Source: an uncultured Verrucomicrobiota bacterium (GTDB lineage Bacteria > Verrucomicrobiota > Verrucomicrobiia > Opitutales > Seribacteraceae). Taken from it: 64,000 nucleotides of DNA. Under the pieces are notes generated by a model that worked only from the letters and a program-made list of their open reading frames with translations, had not been told where the DNA came from and searched no databases. This document shows positions 28,650 to 38,670 of this stretch, piece after piece. The position numbers were made by a program, and so were the translations under genes. Location: assembly GCA_902569115.1 (NCBI GenBank), contig CACFTI010000005.1, forward strand, positions 31,142-95,141, read 5' to 3'. Each line of letters begins with the position of its first letter. The first letter of the stretch is position 1.

Positions 28650-30854
28650 TTAGAAACGTAAGATACCGCCCAGTTTGACCGCTGTACCAAGTCCTTGAAG
28701 TGTGAGTCCTGTTCTTTCATCAAGATAAGTCTGATTGACCACAAAATAAAATCTGGCTCCCGGTTTGTATTCCCATTGAAGTCTGCTGTTTATTCCGAGT
28801 GATTTACTGAAATTGTCATATTGCAGGAGGTTGTTGATCGACAAGTCTGGGTTGAAGTTAATTCTGGAGGTTCCGGTAATTACATTTAGTTCTGTTTTGG
28901 GTGCATGATCCCAGTTTAAAATCGTGGATGTGTAGCCAACTCCGATCATAAATTCTTTCATGGGGAGATAGTCAAAAGCAGCTTCATATCTTTGTCCGGG
29001 AGCAAGAAAACCATCGTTATACAAGTATGAAAGCCTGCTCACTACTTTTCGTTTGGAATGAGAGTTGAAGAAAAACCTATGATAAAACCCCTCGTATTCT
29101 CCTGCGGGGAGCGAGGTGTCAAAAATGGTAAAGGTTGCAGTGGGGCGATCCAGTTTATAGGTAATCTCATAACCGAGATTGTCTCCCGATTCTATAATGA
29201 ATTCAATGGGGGTGATTGTATTTGTTATATCTGAAAGCGTGTTTCCAGTGTCAGTGTATATCTCCAGGTCATAATCATGTATACTTACATTAAGCCACTC
29301 CACATCTTCATGCCTTGGAAGATAGGATGCTGCAAAACGGTATTTTCTGTAATCGTCCCGCATTACATAACCTAGCGGAGGATTAAAGTTTTCAGGGACT
29401 TCAGAATATGCTCCTACCAGAGTAAGTTCACGACCTTTAAAAATGGTTTCTGCACCGTAGGAAATCTTTGTTTCCGAATCGGTTTGGGCTTCGTTCGCGG
29501 TTCCAAGAGCCCATACCTTGGTTCCCAATGATTTGTCACCCATGAACTCACCATTTATGAATTGATAATCCGTACCCATACTGTAGCCGTCCCTATTGGA
29601 ACGAGGATCTCCAAAAGTTGAGAGTAACCCGATGGTGGATCCATTTTCGAGATTTTTACGGACTCTTCCGACAAACACATTTCGTTCTCCTTCCGGTGAG
29701 TCAATTAACACATCCATAAGTCCGAAATTGTAATTTTTTTGGTTGCTCGTAAATTTAGCTGCAAAGTGTATGGGTACGATTTGTCCTCTTTCACTTAAGC
29801 CAATCTTGCGACTGTAGTAAGGACTCAGCCCATCGGATGGGAAATGAAACATTCCTGCGTCTTCCAGAAAGAAATCTCTTTTTTCAGGAAAGGATTGATT
29901 GAATCGGGTAAAATTGAATTGTCGGACATCGGCTTCGACATCTGCAAAGTCAGTATTAATACTTAGGTATGCGGTGGTCTTGGCATTGATTCTGTAACGC
30001 AAATCAAGCCCGCCATCAGCTTTGAATTCATCATTTCCCGTGGTTGGGTCATCCGTGTAGGTTCCAGTTACGAAAGGAAGTACATCCAAGCCAAGGCCCT
30101 GTTTCAGGTTTTTCAGTCCGGTAATAGTGCCAGCCTGTGCAGGGTTGGCTGGATCTACTCCTGATCGGGCATTTGCCCAATCCTGAACTTCTCCATTTTT
30201 TTTGAGTACTCTTCTTAAATTGATACCCCAAGTTGATGCATCTTCGTCAAATGAAATCGATTTAAATGGAATCATAATTTCCGCACCCCATCCCCAATTA
30301 TGAATACCACACTTGGCATCCCAGATTGTATCCCAATCCATGTTTTGCATTCTTCCCTGATCGCCAATGAGTAAGTCAGCTTTTAGACTATTGGGTGTAA
30401 CGATGAAGGCATAAGCATTTCTCTCGTCACGAAAAGTATCCAGGATTACAAGTGCATGATCGTCATTCCCGGCATCCGCTAAATTTCCAGCATTGGCGGT
30501 GATGTCAGCAGGGTTGTCTTGAAAACACCAGATTCCGATGTAGAGATTTTCTTTGTCGTAAATAATCCGGAATTCCGTTGATTGCGTACCTGAAGCATTA
30601 TCCTCGGGGAAGGTTTTAAGCAAATCACCAGCGGGCATAGCTCGATGCCAAACTTCATCATTCAGGTTACCGTCAATGATTGGTCCTTCATCCACATAGA
30701 CAGCTTGAAAAGTAGGCTTTCCTATATACAAGCCCCTACTTTGAACTGCTATTTCACTGGGTTTTGTTACAGATGATTTAACCTCACCTAAGATTGAAAT
30801 CCAACTAATACAAAGAAAGATTAATTTGAGATTGATCGTGTAAGAACAAGGCAA
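28650..30854 (-). CDS. DUF5916-type protein with N-terminal carbohydrate-binding family 9-like domain and probable C-terminal beta-barrel
   Basis: 'VDEGPIIDGNLNDEVWHRA', 'TEFRIIYDKENLYIGIWCFQDNP', 'FNQSFPEKRDFFLEDAGMF'; ends in aromatic residue (ILRF*). Confidence 0.82.
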   Translation of the reverse strand: MPCSYTINLKLIFLCISWISILGEVKSSVTKPSEIAVQSRGLYIGKPTFQAVYVDEGPIIDGNLNDEVWHRAMPAGDLLKTFPEDNASGTQSTEFRIIYDKENLYIGIWCFQDNPADITANAGNLADAGNDDHALVILDTFRDERNAYAFIVTPNSLKADLLIGDQGRMQNMDWDTIWDAKCGIHNWGWGAEIMIPFKSISFDEDASTWGINLRRVLKKNGEVQDWANARSGVDPANPAQAGTITGLKNLKQGLGLDVLPFVTGTYTDDPTTGNDEFKADGGLDLRYRINAKTTAYLSINTDFADVEADVRQFNFTRFNQSFPEKRDFFLEDAGMFHFPSDGLSPYYSRKIGLSERGQIVPIHFAAKFTSNQKNYNFGLMDVLIDSPEGERNVFVGRVRKNLENGSTIGLLSTFGDPRSNRDGYSMGTDYQFINGEFMGDKSLGTKVWALGTANEAQTDSETKISYGAETIFKGRELTLVGAYSEVPENFNPPLGYVMRDDYRKYRFAASYLPRHEDVEWLNVSIHDYDLEIYTDTGNTLSDITNTITPIEFIIESGDNLGYEITYKLDRPTATFTIFDTSLPAGEYEGFYHRFFFNSHSKRKVVSRLSYLYNDGFLAPGQRYEAAFDYLPMKEFMIGVGYTSTILNWDHAPKTELNVITGTSRINFNPDLSINNLLQYDNFSKSLGINSRLQWEYKPGARFYFVVNQTYLDERTGLTLQGLGTAVKLGGILRF

Positions 30855-30997
30855 AAGAAAATGAGCTGAGATGAATCTTATTTTGGACTATTGTTAACTT
30901 AAGCTATACCTTTACTTAATTACAAGAATTAATTCAAATTATATCTCCATTATCCTAATTAATGCTAGATGGTAAGATTTATGATGAAGTCTTGGTC

Positions 30998-32290
30998 TTA
31001 CTCGGGTAGTTGTTTGTCTTTGGTTTCGGGTGCCCAAATTAAGGCAACGATTCCAAGAATATATACGCAGGCCATCAGACTGGTTCCCTCGCGGAAGCTG
31101 AGGGTGGTGGACAAATAGGCCAGAAGAATGGGGGCGGGGGCGGCAAGGTATCGTACCGTGTTGTAGCAGAAACCGACTCCGGTACCGCGCAACCGGGTAG
31201 GGAAGAGCTCCGGAAAGTAAATGGAATAGCCGGCAAAAAGTGATAGCTGTGCGAAACCCATCATCGGAAGCATCCAGTAGGCATCGCTTGCAGAATTCAG
31301 GTTGTTGAATACAAAAATGGTGGCCACCATGGAAAGAATTAAAAATACCAAAAATGCCATGCGCCGGCTAATCAGGGCCGCCACGAAGGTAAAAGCACTC
31401 ATCCCAAGAAACGCACCAATATCAAAAAGGATGGTTCCCCGACCGCGTACTTGATCAATGACCTCCTGTTTCTCACCCTTTAAAGCCTCAGAGACAAGTT
31501 CCGGGGAAAAGAATCCGATTCCCCAAAGTCCGATCATTCCGGAAACTCCCAGCAGAAGGCCAATGATAGCATTTTTTCGCCAAGTCGGATGTCCAAACAT
31601 TTCAGCCATCGATCCACTTTTTGCATTTTTTTCAGATTTCTTTTTTTCGTTTCTAAGGTTTAACCAGGCCGTGGGTTCTTTGAGCAGTAGGACCATCGGT
31701 ACCACCAAAACGGCCGGGATAATCCCGAAGAAGAAGAGGGATCGCCATCCCTCGTACCCAAATAATCCATCGGGTGAGCCGGGAGGTACAAAAAGGGAAA
31801 TGCCGGAGCCCATCATGTTCCCAACCGTGGCCAGAGCCTGCAGGGCACCCAGGGCGGGTGCACGCAGCCGGGATGGAACCGATTCCGCAACCAATGTGGT
31901 GGCTGCTCCAAACATACCACCCACTCCCAGTCCAACCAAGAAACGGTAGACCATAAAATCAAAGATTCCCTGAGAAAAACCGGAGAGTCCGGTGAATACA
32001 GAATATAAGAGTAGGGTGGCAGCCATTGTTTTTACCCGCCCCCATCTGTCGGAGAGAATCCCAAAGATAATACCACCGGTTGCCCAGCCGAGAATCATCC
32101 AGGTGGTTGCCGTCATCAGACCGCTCTTGATTGCCTCAGAAGTGGCACCAGGTCCGAGCAGGGACGCGATTGCTGATTCGCGGGAGAGGGCAAACAGTCG
32201 TTGGTCCATGCAGTCGAACAGCCACCCGAGGGAGGCGATGATCACCACGATCCAGTGATAGGCGGTAATGGGCTCTTTTGCCTCCTTCAT
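30998..32290 (-). CDS. MFS transporter (sugar/acid symporter-like)
   Basis: 'GWLFDCMDQRLFAL', 'GGIIFGILSDRWGRVKTM', 'RFLVGLGVGGMFGAATTLVAESVPSRLR', 'LFPTRLRGTGVGFCYN'. Confidence 0.9.
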   Translation of the reverse strand: MKEAKEPITAYHWIVVIIASLGWLFDCMDQRLFALSRESAIASLLGPGATSEAIKSGLMTATTWMILGWATGGIIFGILSDRWGRVKTMAATLLLYSVFTGLSGFSQGIFDFMVYRFLVGLGVGGMFGAATTLVAESVPSRLRAPALGALQALATVGNMMGSGISLFVPPGSPDGLFGYEGWRSLFFFGIIPAVLVVPMVLLLKEPTAWLNLRNEKKKSEKNAKSGSMAEMFGHPTWRKNAIIGLLLGVSGMIGLWGIGFFSPELVSEALKGEKQEVIDQVRGRGTILFDIGAFLGMSAFTFVAALISRRMAFLVFLILSMVATIFVFNNLNSASDAYWMLPMMGFAQLSLFAGYSIYFPELFPTRLRGTGVGFCYNTVRYLAAPAPILLAYLSTTLSFREGTSLMACVYILGIVALIWAPETKDKQLPE

Positions 32291-32306
32291 TTTAAAAAAT
32301 GCGTGA

Positions 32307-33290
32307 TTAAGAACACATCCTAACGGCTAACCTGACTGCGGATTTCAAACTGCTGGGGTCGGCTTTTCCCTGCCAGGCAATATCAAGAGCGGTTCCATGA
32401 TCCACCGAAGTACGGATAATGGGAAGTCCGAGGGTTACATTCACAGCTTCCTCAAAAGCAAGGGCTTTCACGGGAATGAGACCCTGATCATGATACATGC
32501 ATATATAGGCATCAATTGACTTCCGAATACTTGGGGTAAAGGCAGTATCGGGGGGGAGGGGACCAAGTAGTTCCATGCCCTCGATTCTGGCTTTTTCAAT
32601 CGCAGGAATGATGAGCTTTTCTTCTTCTAGATTTCCAAATAATCCGTTTTCACCCCCATGTGGGTTAAGTCCGCAAACCGCGAGTCTTGGCTCACGCCCG
32701 AGCAGTTTTTGATGAGCCTGTCTGGTCAATGAGATGACATCGTAAATCCTGTCGACGGAGAGAAGGGCAGGGACTTCGGAGTATCCGCAATGCACGGTCA
32801 CCAGGCTGCAACTGATTTCATCGGAGAAAAATGCCATGCAGAACTTCTCCGTGCTGGTTAGTTCAGCGAAGATCTCAGTATGCCCGGGCTGGCTTACCCC
32901 TCCTGCCTGTAAGGCTTCCTTATTTGCCGGGCAGGTAACCACTGCATCTACTTTGTTCCTCAAACAGGCATCGATCGCTGAGGTCACATAGCCATAAGTC
33001 GCACGGCCGGTATTCGCATCAGCAGTACCGGGGTTCAGTTCATCTAAATTCATCAGACCCAGATCAAAAATACCATTCTTTGAGGTATCTTCGATTTGAT
33101 TCTCTGAAACCTTAATTATATCAAATGCTTTATTTGTTTTCTCTGCACACGATTGAAGCACAGAGGAATCACCGAACACAATGGGAGAGCATAGATCGGA
33201 AATTTTAGGGTCATTTAACAGGTCGAGGCAAATCTCGGGACCAATCCCCGCGGGATCACCCATGGTAATGGCTATGCGTGGCTTGGGCAT
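32307..33290 (-). CDS. pdxA: 4-hydroxythreonine-4-phosphate dehydrogenase PdxA or PdxA2-like catabolic paralog
   Basis: 'IAITMGDPAGIGPEI', 'GHTEIFAELT', 'CGLNPHGGENGLFG', 'MYHDQGLIPVKALAFEEAVNVTLGLPIIRTSVDHGTALDIAW'. Confidence 0.92.
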   Translation of the reverse strand: MPKPRIAITMGDPAGIGPEICLDLLNDPKISDLCSPIVFGDSSVLQSCAEKTNKAFDIIKVSENQIEDTSKNGIFDLGLMNLDELNPGTADANTGRATYGYVTSAIDACLRNKVDAVVTCPANKEALQAGGVSQPGHTEIFAELTSTEKFCMAFFSDEISCSLVTVHCGYSEVPALLSVDRIYDVISLTRQAHQKLLGREPRLAVCGLNPHGGENGLFGNLEEEKLIIPAIEKARIEGMELLGPLPPDTAFTPSIRKSIDAYICMYHDQGLIPVKALAFEEAVNVTLGLPIIRTSVDHGTALDIAWQGKADPSSLKSAVRLAVRMCS

Positions 33291-33670
33291 TACAGTTTTA
33301 AGGGTTCACCCTGCCGGCCATAATCATCTTCGTGTCTGATCTGGTCCTCTGCTTTCCATTCGCCAAAGCTGACGACCAACATCTTGAAAATTTTATCTTC
33401 TGCCCAAAACCGATGTTTTTGCCCTGGGTTGATCATAAATTCCTCATGAGCTTTGGGATAAAAAAGCTGCCCATCAATTTCCAAAACACCTCCATCATCC
33501 AGAAAGTGAAAAAGCTCGTGCCTGATCGCATGGGAGTGCAGGCTTGCCCGTTCTCCGGGTTTGACTTCGGTAAGATCAACTGAACATTTTTGATTGCGGG
33601 CAACCATATAAATATCTCCCCATGGTCTCACGGAATGTACAGTGGCTTGACCTGCTCTCGGATCGTTCAT
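33290..33670 (-). CDS. Cupin, mannose-6-phosphate isomerase type II C-terminal-like
   Basis: 'VRPWGDIYMVARNQKCSVDLTEVKPGERASLHSHAIRHELFHFLDDG'; TAATG stop/start overlap with pdxA. Confidence 0.8.
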   Translation of the reverse strand: MNDPRAGQATVHSVRPWGDIYMVARNQKCSVDLTEVKPGERASLHSHAIRHELFHFLDDGGVLEIDGQLFYPKAHEEFMINPGQKHRFWAEDKIFKMLVVSFGEWKAEDQIRHEDDYGRQGEPLKL

Positions 33671-33730
33671 TGAAGATCCATCATTTATTGGTTATTCCTC
33701 GAGGGCAAGCTTAGGGTAGATGACGGAGGA

Positions 33731-34633
33731 TTAAAATTTCCGGATCGAGAAATGGTTCATCCAAATTTGATCCTGTCGGTTCAACTTCTTTTTTTCCTTG
33801 GCTAAACTGCGATAAATACCCCATTTCGGGCGTACAAATTCAAATCCATCCCGCCAGGTTTGCACATTCTTTAATTCTTTTTTGATATTCAATGTATTAT
33901 CGAGGGAACGAATGGAAAAAAGAATGGATCCGCTTTTTGCATAGTTAGTCTTGCATTCACAAATTAACCATTTGCCTTTGCAGTTTTCCCAGTCAGCAAG
34001 AAAGACTCTCCCCTCATCAACCTCAGACCACCACTGGAGTTGTAGTTGAGGCTTCCCGTGATCTGTAACCCCAGAAAAGGTTAAAACCGGATCATCAATA
34101 TTCTTTGATCCTACGGCTTTCAATTGAAAGAAATGACAGAACTCTTTGTTAATTTGAAAGGACTTCTCGATCTTAAGGTACCATTTGACTTGATGAGTTT
34201 CTGATGAAATGGCTTTCATCGGTTCGGGTGAACGCTGGTAGCCTTTAATTTCAATTCTTTGCCTTTCCCTACCTGTGGGCCATAATTTATCCCGATCACC
34301 GTCGATGTCTTTTCGGAGGGAAAAGGCGAAAGCACTTCCCAATTCTTTATCTTTTACCAATTTTATATGTTGGAACTTAGAACCGCTGCGCGTGTCGATA
34401 TGCTTGGGTGATTCAATTGAGTATTTACCAAAGCTTGCCTTGATCTGTTCGACAGCAGTTAGCTTAGACTCCAGACTTGCATGTAGTTCAACAGTCTTGG
34501 AAGCATGAGTGATTTGGGGCAGAACCAAGCCGCAAAGTAGCCAAAAAAACGGGCAAACAAAAACGCCGCACTTCTGCGGCGTTCTTGGGCTTTTGAAACA
34601 CAAACTAAACTGAAACAAACTGACTGATGTCAT
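33731..34633 (-). CDS. Secreted polysaccharide-lyase-like (heparin lyase I-like fold?) protein; start uncertain
   Basis: 'LWPTGRERQRIEIKGYQRSPEPMKAISSETHQVKWYLKIEKSFQINKEFCHFFQLK' pattern; a terminator-like hairpin lies inside the predicted 5' end. Confidence 0.5.
   Translation of the reverse strand: MTSVSLFQFSLCFKSPRTPQKCGVFVCPFFWLLCGLVLPQITHASKTVELHASLESKLTAVEQIKASFGKYSIESPKHIDTRSGSKFQHIKLVKDKELGSAFAFSLRKDIDGDRDKLWPTGRERQRIEIKGYQRSPEPMKAISSETHQVKWYLKIEKSFQINKEFCHFFQLKAVGSKNIDDPVLTFSGVTDHGKPQLQLQWWSEVDEGRVFLADWENCKGKWLICECKTNYAKSGSILFSIRSLDNTLNIKKELKNVQTWRDGFEFVRPKWGIYRSLAKEKKKLNRQDQIWMNHFSIRKF
34562..34583 (-). terminator. Terminator-like hairpin (minus strand) overlapping the 5' end of ORF 33731..34633
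   Basis: Perfect 9-bp stem AACGCCGCA/TGCGGCGTT with a 4-nt loop; minus-strand transcript continues into a T run. Located downstream of the sulfatase gene ending at 34750. Confidence 0.6.
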
Positions 34634-34749
34634 TGGTTGAGACGGAAGGTTTCTACAAAACGTTCAAAAGAAATGCATTTTTTTTAATATTTTTTTTCAT
34701 TTCTCCTTAGCTTTGTTGATTATCAGTGGTTTATGAAATAAATATTTTT

Positions 34750-36192
34750 TTATTTTTTAATATTTTTTGAATAGTCCCGACCTGACCAACTATCCAAAAC
34801 GGATTTTTGCCATTTTTCGAGGGCAGATTTCATCATATTCACTCTTTTGTTTTGTTTTTTGAGAAGATCATCCGATTCCATCGGGTCTGTTTCCAAGTTA
34901 TATAATTCAAAGCGGGTTTCCTTTGGTGTTTGAATTCGGTGAAGTTTCCAGGGCCATGCATTCCACGCGGCATGTCCAATGAGATTCTTTTGATCGAATG
35001 ATTCGAATTCATTTACATTTTTAAGAATTCTTTCGGGATGCGGATTTGGCTTACCTGCGGTCTTTGCATCTAGGAGGGCTTTAATGATTCTATCGTTCCA
35101 TGTCGATTGGCCGTTTCTGAATCCATGCCAGAATCCAATGGCTGCCCGTTTATTCTTTTTTCCGGAAATAATCGGCATCATATCCGTGCCATCCAGTGGA
35201 GGATTACCTTTTCCTCTCTTGAGTCCGGCTATACCAAGAAGAGTGGGATAAAGATCAGATGAGACGCAGGGGGTATCAATTTCTTTTGGTGAAAACCTGG
35301 CAGGCCATTCAAGAATTGCGGGAATTCTTAGCCCACCTTCATAAATGCTCCCTTTTTTAGCTCTGCCACCCGAGGTTTTCTGGTCAAGCCCTCCATTATC
35401 ACTCGAATAGAAAAGCAGGGTGTTTTGTTCGATATTCAGTGATCTTAATTTTTCGCGTAGCCTTCCAATCTGTTGGTCGAGCAGGGTGATTTCGCGAAGG
35501 TATCCTTTCATTCCCAATCTTTGTTCGTTGTACAATGTGGAAGCATTGGGAATGCCTTGAGGGATTTCAAGATGGGGACCATGGGGAGAAGGGAACCAAG
35601 TTACGATGAAGATGGGCTTTCCCTTGCCGTTTTGTTTTTCAAGAAAATCCAGGGTGGCATCCATCGTGATGACTGTTCCTGCTCCTTTGATTTGTTCGTA
35701 CTCACCGTTTCGGCTTAAGTAGGGGTCGTTGTCAAAAAAGTTGAGACCAGATAGCCATTCATCGAAACCGGCACCACCGGGAGAAGTTGGACTGTCTGGT
35801 TGGACGGACCCAATATGCCACTTGCCAAAGTGTCCAGTGACATAACCGGCTTCTTTTAACTTTTCGGCAATGGTGGATTCCTGGGGTCTGAGGTAGTGCC
35901 CATGATTGGGGACATTGACCCGAAAGGGATGCCTGCCGGTCAATACACTTGCACGGCTGGGTGAGCAGACCGGAGCGCTGGAATAAAAGCGGTTGAATAC
36001 AACTCCTGCTTTTGCCATCGCATCCAGATTGGGGGTTTGAACGAAGGGATGACCGGTATATCCACAGTCCCCGTAGCCATGATCATCAGACATCACCAGG
36101 ATGATATGGGGAAGGGAGTTTTTGTCCGCTGAGCATACTATTCCCCAGATAAGGGAAAGAATGAAAAGTAATCTTAGAATTAATGCAGGCAT
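34750..36192 (-). CDS. Sulfatase, secreted
   Basis: 'PHIILVMSDDHGYGDCGYTGHP', 'APVCSPSRASVLTGRHPFRVNV', 'LFYSSDNGG'. Confidence 0.93.
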   Translation of the reverse strand: MPALILRLLFILSLIWGIVCSADKNSLPHIILVMSDDHGYGDCGYTGHPFVQTPNLDAMAKAGVVFNRFYSSAPVCSPSRASVLTGRHPFRVNVPNHGHYLRPQESTIAEKLKEAGYVTGHFGKWHIGSVQPDSPTSPGGAGFDEWLSGLNFFDNDPYLSRNGEYEQIKGAGTVITMDATLDFLEKQNGKGKPIFIVTWFPSPHGPHLEIPQGIPNASTLYNEQRLGMKGYLREITLLDQQIGRLREKLRSLNIEQNTLLFYSSDNGGLDQKTSGGRAKKGSIYEGGLRIPAILEWPARFSPKEIDTPCVSSDLYPTLLGIAGLKRGKGNPPLDGTDMMPIISGKKNKRAAIGFWHGFRNGQSTWNDRIIKALLDAKTAGKPNPHPERILKNVNEFESFDQKNLIGHAAWNAWPWKLHRIQTPKETRFELYNLETDPMESDDLLKKQNKRVNMMKSALEKWQKSVLDSWSGRDYSKNIKK

Positions 36193-36229
36193 GGCCTAGA
36201 GGCTAGCCTCGAAGAAGACGGTGATGCAA

Positions 36230-37990
36230 TCAGAAATCGGCAGGCTGGGATCTTATCCAATCCACTAAGATTGCGATCTCCTCATCCTTAAGTTTACCAT
36301 CCCTCCCGTAGCAGGGCATCCGGTCATTTTTCTTTCCGTAGAAACGCTTGTCCTCTGGATTTTCAATGAAGGCAATCAACCACTCGCGTGATCCATAGCC
36401 GGTCAGATCGGGAGCGGAACCTTCATCCTCGGAATCAATGTCATGGCATTCAATGCAGGCCCTGCCATCCTCAAATTTCAGATCATCGTTATAATAAAGC
36501 GAAAGAAGTTCTTCCCGGGTGTCCTCATCCAACTTTTCTTCGTAAGGTAATTCTGCACCGTCTGCGAGAAGCTTGGCTATTTCAGGGAGAAGCTTCTTTT
36601 CCTCCTCCGTATACTTGGCCAGTACCTTACGGGCCATCGTCCCATCCTTGAACTTGGTGCCTCCAAAGTATTTCTCGGATACATAATGATCATAGTCGAG
36701 TAATTCGGTGATCCATTCAACGCTGGCGAAACCGGCAAGGTCGGCGGCAGATTGCGGCTCATCAACCGGGAACCCGCGGCCGTCATGTCCGTTGTAGCGG
36801 TGGCAGCTTGCACAATGGGCGGCGAACAGCCGACGCCCCTGGTTTTGTGGATCCTTTCGTAGGAGAGTAACCGCACCCGCTGGAGGAATACCTTCCGAGT
36901 CGGCAATTTTAATCACCCGCTCCGCCTGCCAGTTTGCCTCTTCAATGGCCGCACCATGCTTAAGGTTTGCCTGATCTTCAGAGATGGCCATCCCCGTGAG
37001 AGCCGCGGACCCGGCAATCAAAACCCACCAGAAACCGACATTAAACTGGTGTCCGCCTTTACTCTTCCCGATGAAGGGCGTGAGAAACATCCAAAGGCCC
37101 AGAAAAGCAGGAATGATGACGGCCCCCCAGAATGCTGGGACATATTTCAATAATTGAAAAAGAAAAAGAAAATACCATTCGGGACGGGCAGGAAATTCGT
37201 TGGATGGATCCGCAGGCGGTCCGAGAGGCGCTCCCCGAAAATAAATAGTCAGAGCCACCACAGCCAGGAGAACCGCGAGGCAGGCGATTGCATCCTTTAG
37301 TACCTGATCTGGCCAAAAGTAGGAATCACGCTTGGGTCTGGGTTCCTTTACATGGATACCGTGCTTGCGGAACAGATAGATATGAGCCACCACCAAGGCT
37401 ACTAATGATGCCGGCAATACGCCTGCATGCAGGGCAAAGAAACGAGTGAGGGTATGATGTCCGTACTCCGATCCACCCACCACAATTTTCTGCAGGGCGG
37501 GCCCGATAAGGGGAACTTCCGCCATCAGGTTGGTTGCCACGGCTGTGGCCCAGTATCCTTTCTGGTCCCATGGTAGCAGATAGCCAGTAAGTGAAAGGGC
37601 CAAGGTTACGCCCATCATCAGTACTCCGAACCAAAAATTCAGTTCCCTTGGTGCCTTGTATGCTCCGTCGATTACCACCTGCATCAGATGTAAAACCAGC
37701 AGAACAATCATCGCCTGAGCCATGTAGTGATGTACGCCTCGTAGGAACCAACCGCCCGCCACATGGTACTGTAGGAAATATACGCTTTCCCATGCCGTTT
37801 GGGCACTGGGTGCGTAAAACATCCAAAGTAGGGTGCCGGTCACCACCTGGGTGAAAAAGACAAAGGTGAGGCAACTGCCCCAAACATATCTCCAGCGTGC
37901 ACCACCGGGTACTTTCTCATAAAGTGCCTCTTTAACCAATCCTCGGATACCCGAGCGGTCATCGATCCAGTCCATTAATCCTTTGATCAT
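36230..37990 (-). CDS. Cytochrome b (b6/bc1 type) with C-terminal heme c extension
   Basis: 'GGWFLRGVHHYMAQAMIVLLVLHL', 'TGYLLPWDQKGYWATAVATNL', 'PARPEWYFLFLFQLLKY'; C-terminal 'CASCHRYNG' and 'CIECHDID'. Confidence 0.92.
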   Translation of the reverse strand: MIKGLMDWIDDRSGIRGLVKEALYEKVPGGARWRYVWGSCLTFVFFTQVVTGTLLWMFYAPSAQTAWESVYFLQYHVAGGWFLRGVHHYMAQAMIVLLVLHLMQVVIDGAYKAPRELNFWFGVLMMGVTLALSLTGYLLPWDQKGYWATAVATNLMAEVPLIGPALQKIVVGGSEYGHHTLTRFFALHAGVLPASLVALVVAHIYLFRKHGIHVKEPRPKRDSYFWPDQVLKDAIACLAVLLAVVALTIYFRGAPLGPPADPSNEFPARPEWYFLFLFQLLKYVPAFWGAVIIPAFLGLWMFLTPFIGKSKGGHQFNVGFWWVLIAGSAALTGMAISEDQANLKHGAAIEEANWQAERVIKIADSEGIPPAGAVTLLRKDPQNQGRRLFAAHCASCHRYNGHDGRGFPVDEPQSAADLAGFASVEWITELLDYDHYVSEKYFGGTKFKDGTMARKVLAKYTEEEKKLLPEIAKLLADGAELPYEEKLDEDTREELLSLYYNDDLKFEDGRACIECHDIDSEDEGSAPDLTGYGSREWLIAFIENPEDKRFYGKKNDRMPCYGRDGKLKDEEIAILVDWIRSQPADF

Positions 37991-38538
37991 ACCGGTACTT
38001 TCTCCGCAATATTAGGCACGAATTGTTGGAAGCGAATCCAGACCACCCCGTCTTCCACCTTGGTATCCATGGTGTCCATACCCCGTGGGCTGGGGCTATT
38101 ATCGGTGGTCACCGATCCATCCAGTCCGAAGGTACTGTTGTGGCAGGGGCAGAAATAATCATTGGAATTCTTTCGGTAATCAATGGCACAGCCCAAGTGT
38201 GGACATTTCAGATTGTAGGCAGTCACCTTCTCTCCATTTCTAGCGAGATAAACGGCACCTGCGGGGATGTTGGTGTAGGTGGTCCATGCGTCCTTCACTT
38301 TTTCCAATACGACCTCAAACTTGGTGGGCGTACCATCTTCCGGCAAGGTAGCGAGGTTGGTGACTTTTGTCCAGGGAACCTCAGCGTTTCCAGTCTCTTT
38401 GGTCGCTGGATCCAGAACGCTGGGAATTCCCGAAGCTAGTGGAAATAACGCACAGGCAGTGGAAGCGGCAATCGTAGAGGTCACTATAAACTTTCTACGA
38501 TCCTCCTTGGATTCTTCTTTTTTTGGGCTGTCTGACAT
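37987..38538 (-). CDS. Rieske 2Fe-2S protein (cytochrome bc-type complex)
   Basis: 'CPHLGCAIDYRKNSNDYFCPCHNSTFGLDG' cluster-binding motifs; N-terminal anchor; 4-nt overlap with the cytochrome b gene. Confidence 0.92.
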   Translation of the reverse strand: MSDSPKKEESKEDRRKFIVTSTIAASTACALFPLASGIPSVLDPATKETGNAEVPWTKVTNLATLPEDGTPTKFEVVLEKVKDAWTTYTNIPAGAVYLARNGEKVTAYNLKCPHLGCAIDYRKNSNDYFCPCHNSTFGLDGSVTTDNSPSPRGMDTMDTKVEDGVVWIRFQQFVPNIAEKVPV

Positions 38539-38670
38539 AACTAATAAAGAAATTAAATTATATTCACTTTATTCTCCATCAACAAAGTGAGCGAGTAGGA
38601 AATGGAAATATAGGGATGCTTTAAGGAAGATTATAACTGGGACAATACTAACAGGAAATATAATATTTTC

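Noticed and set aside
31458-31949. 163-aa plus-strand ORF
   Set aside because: Antisense to the MFS transporter; proline/serine-rich noise translation.
37326-37883. 185-aa minus-strand ORF
   Set aside because: Alternative frame of the clearly coding cytochrome b gene.
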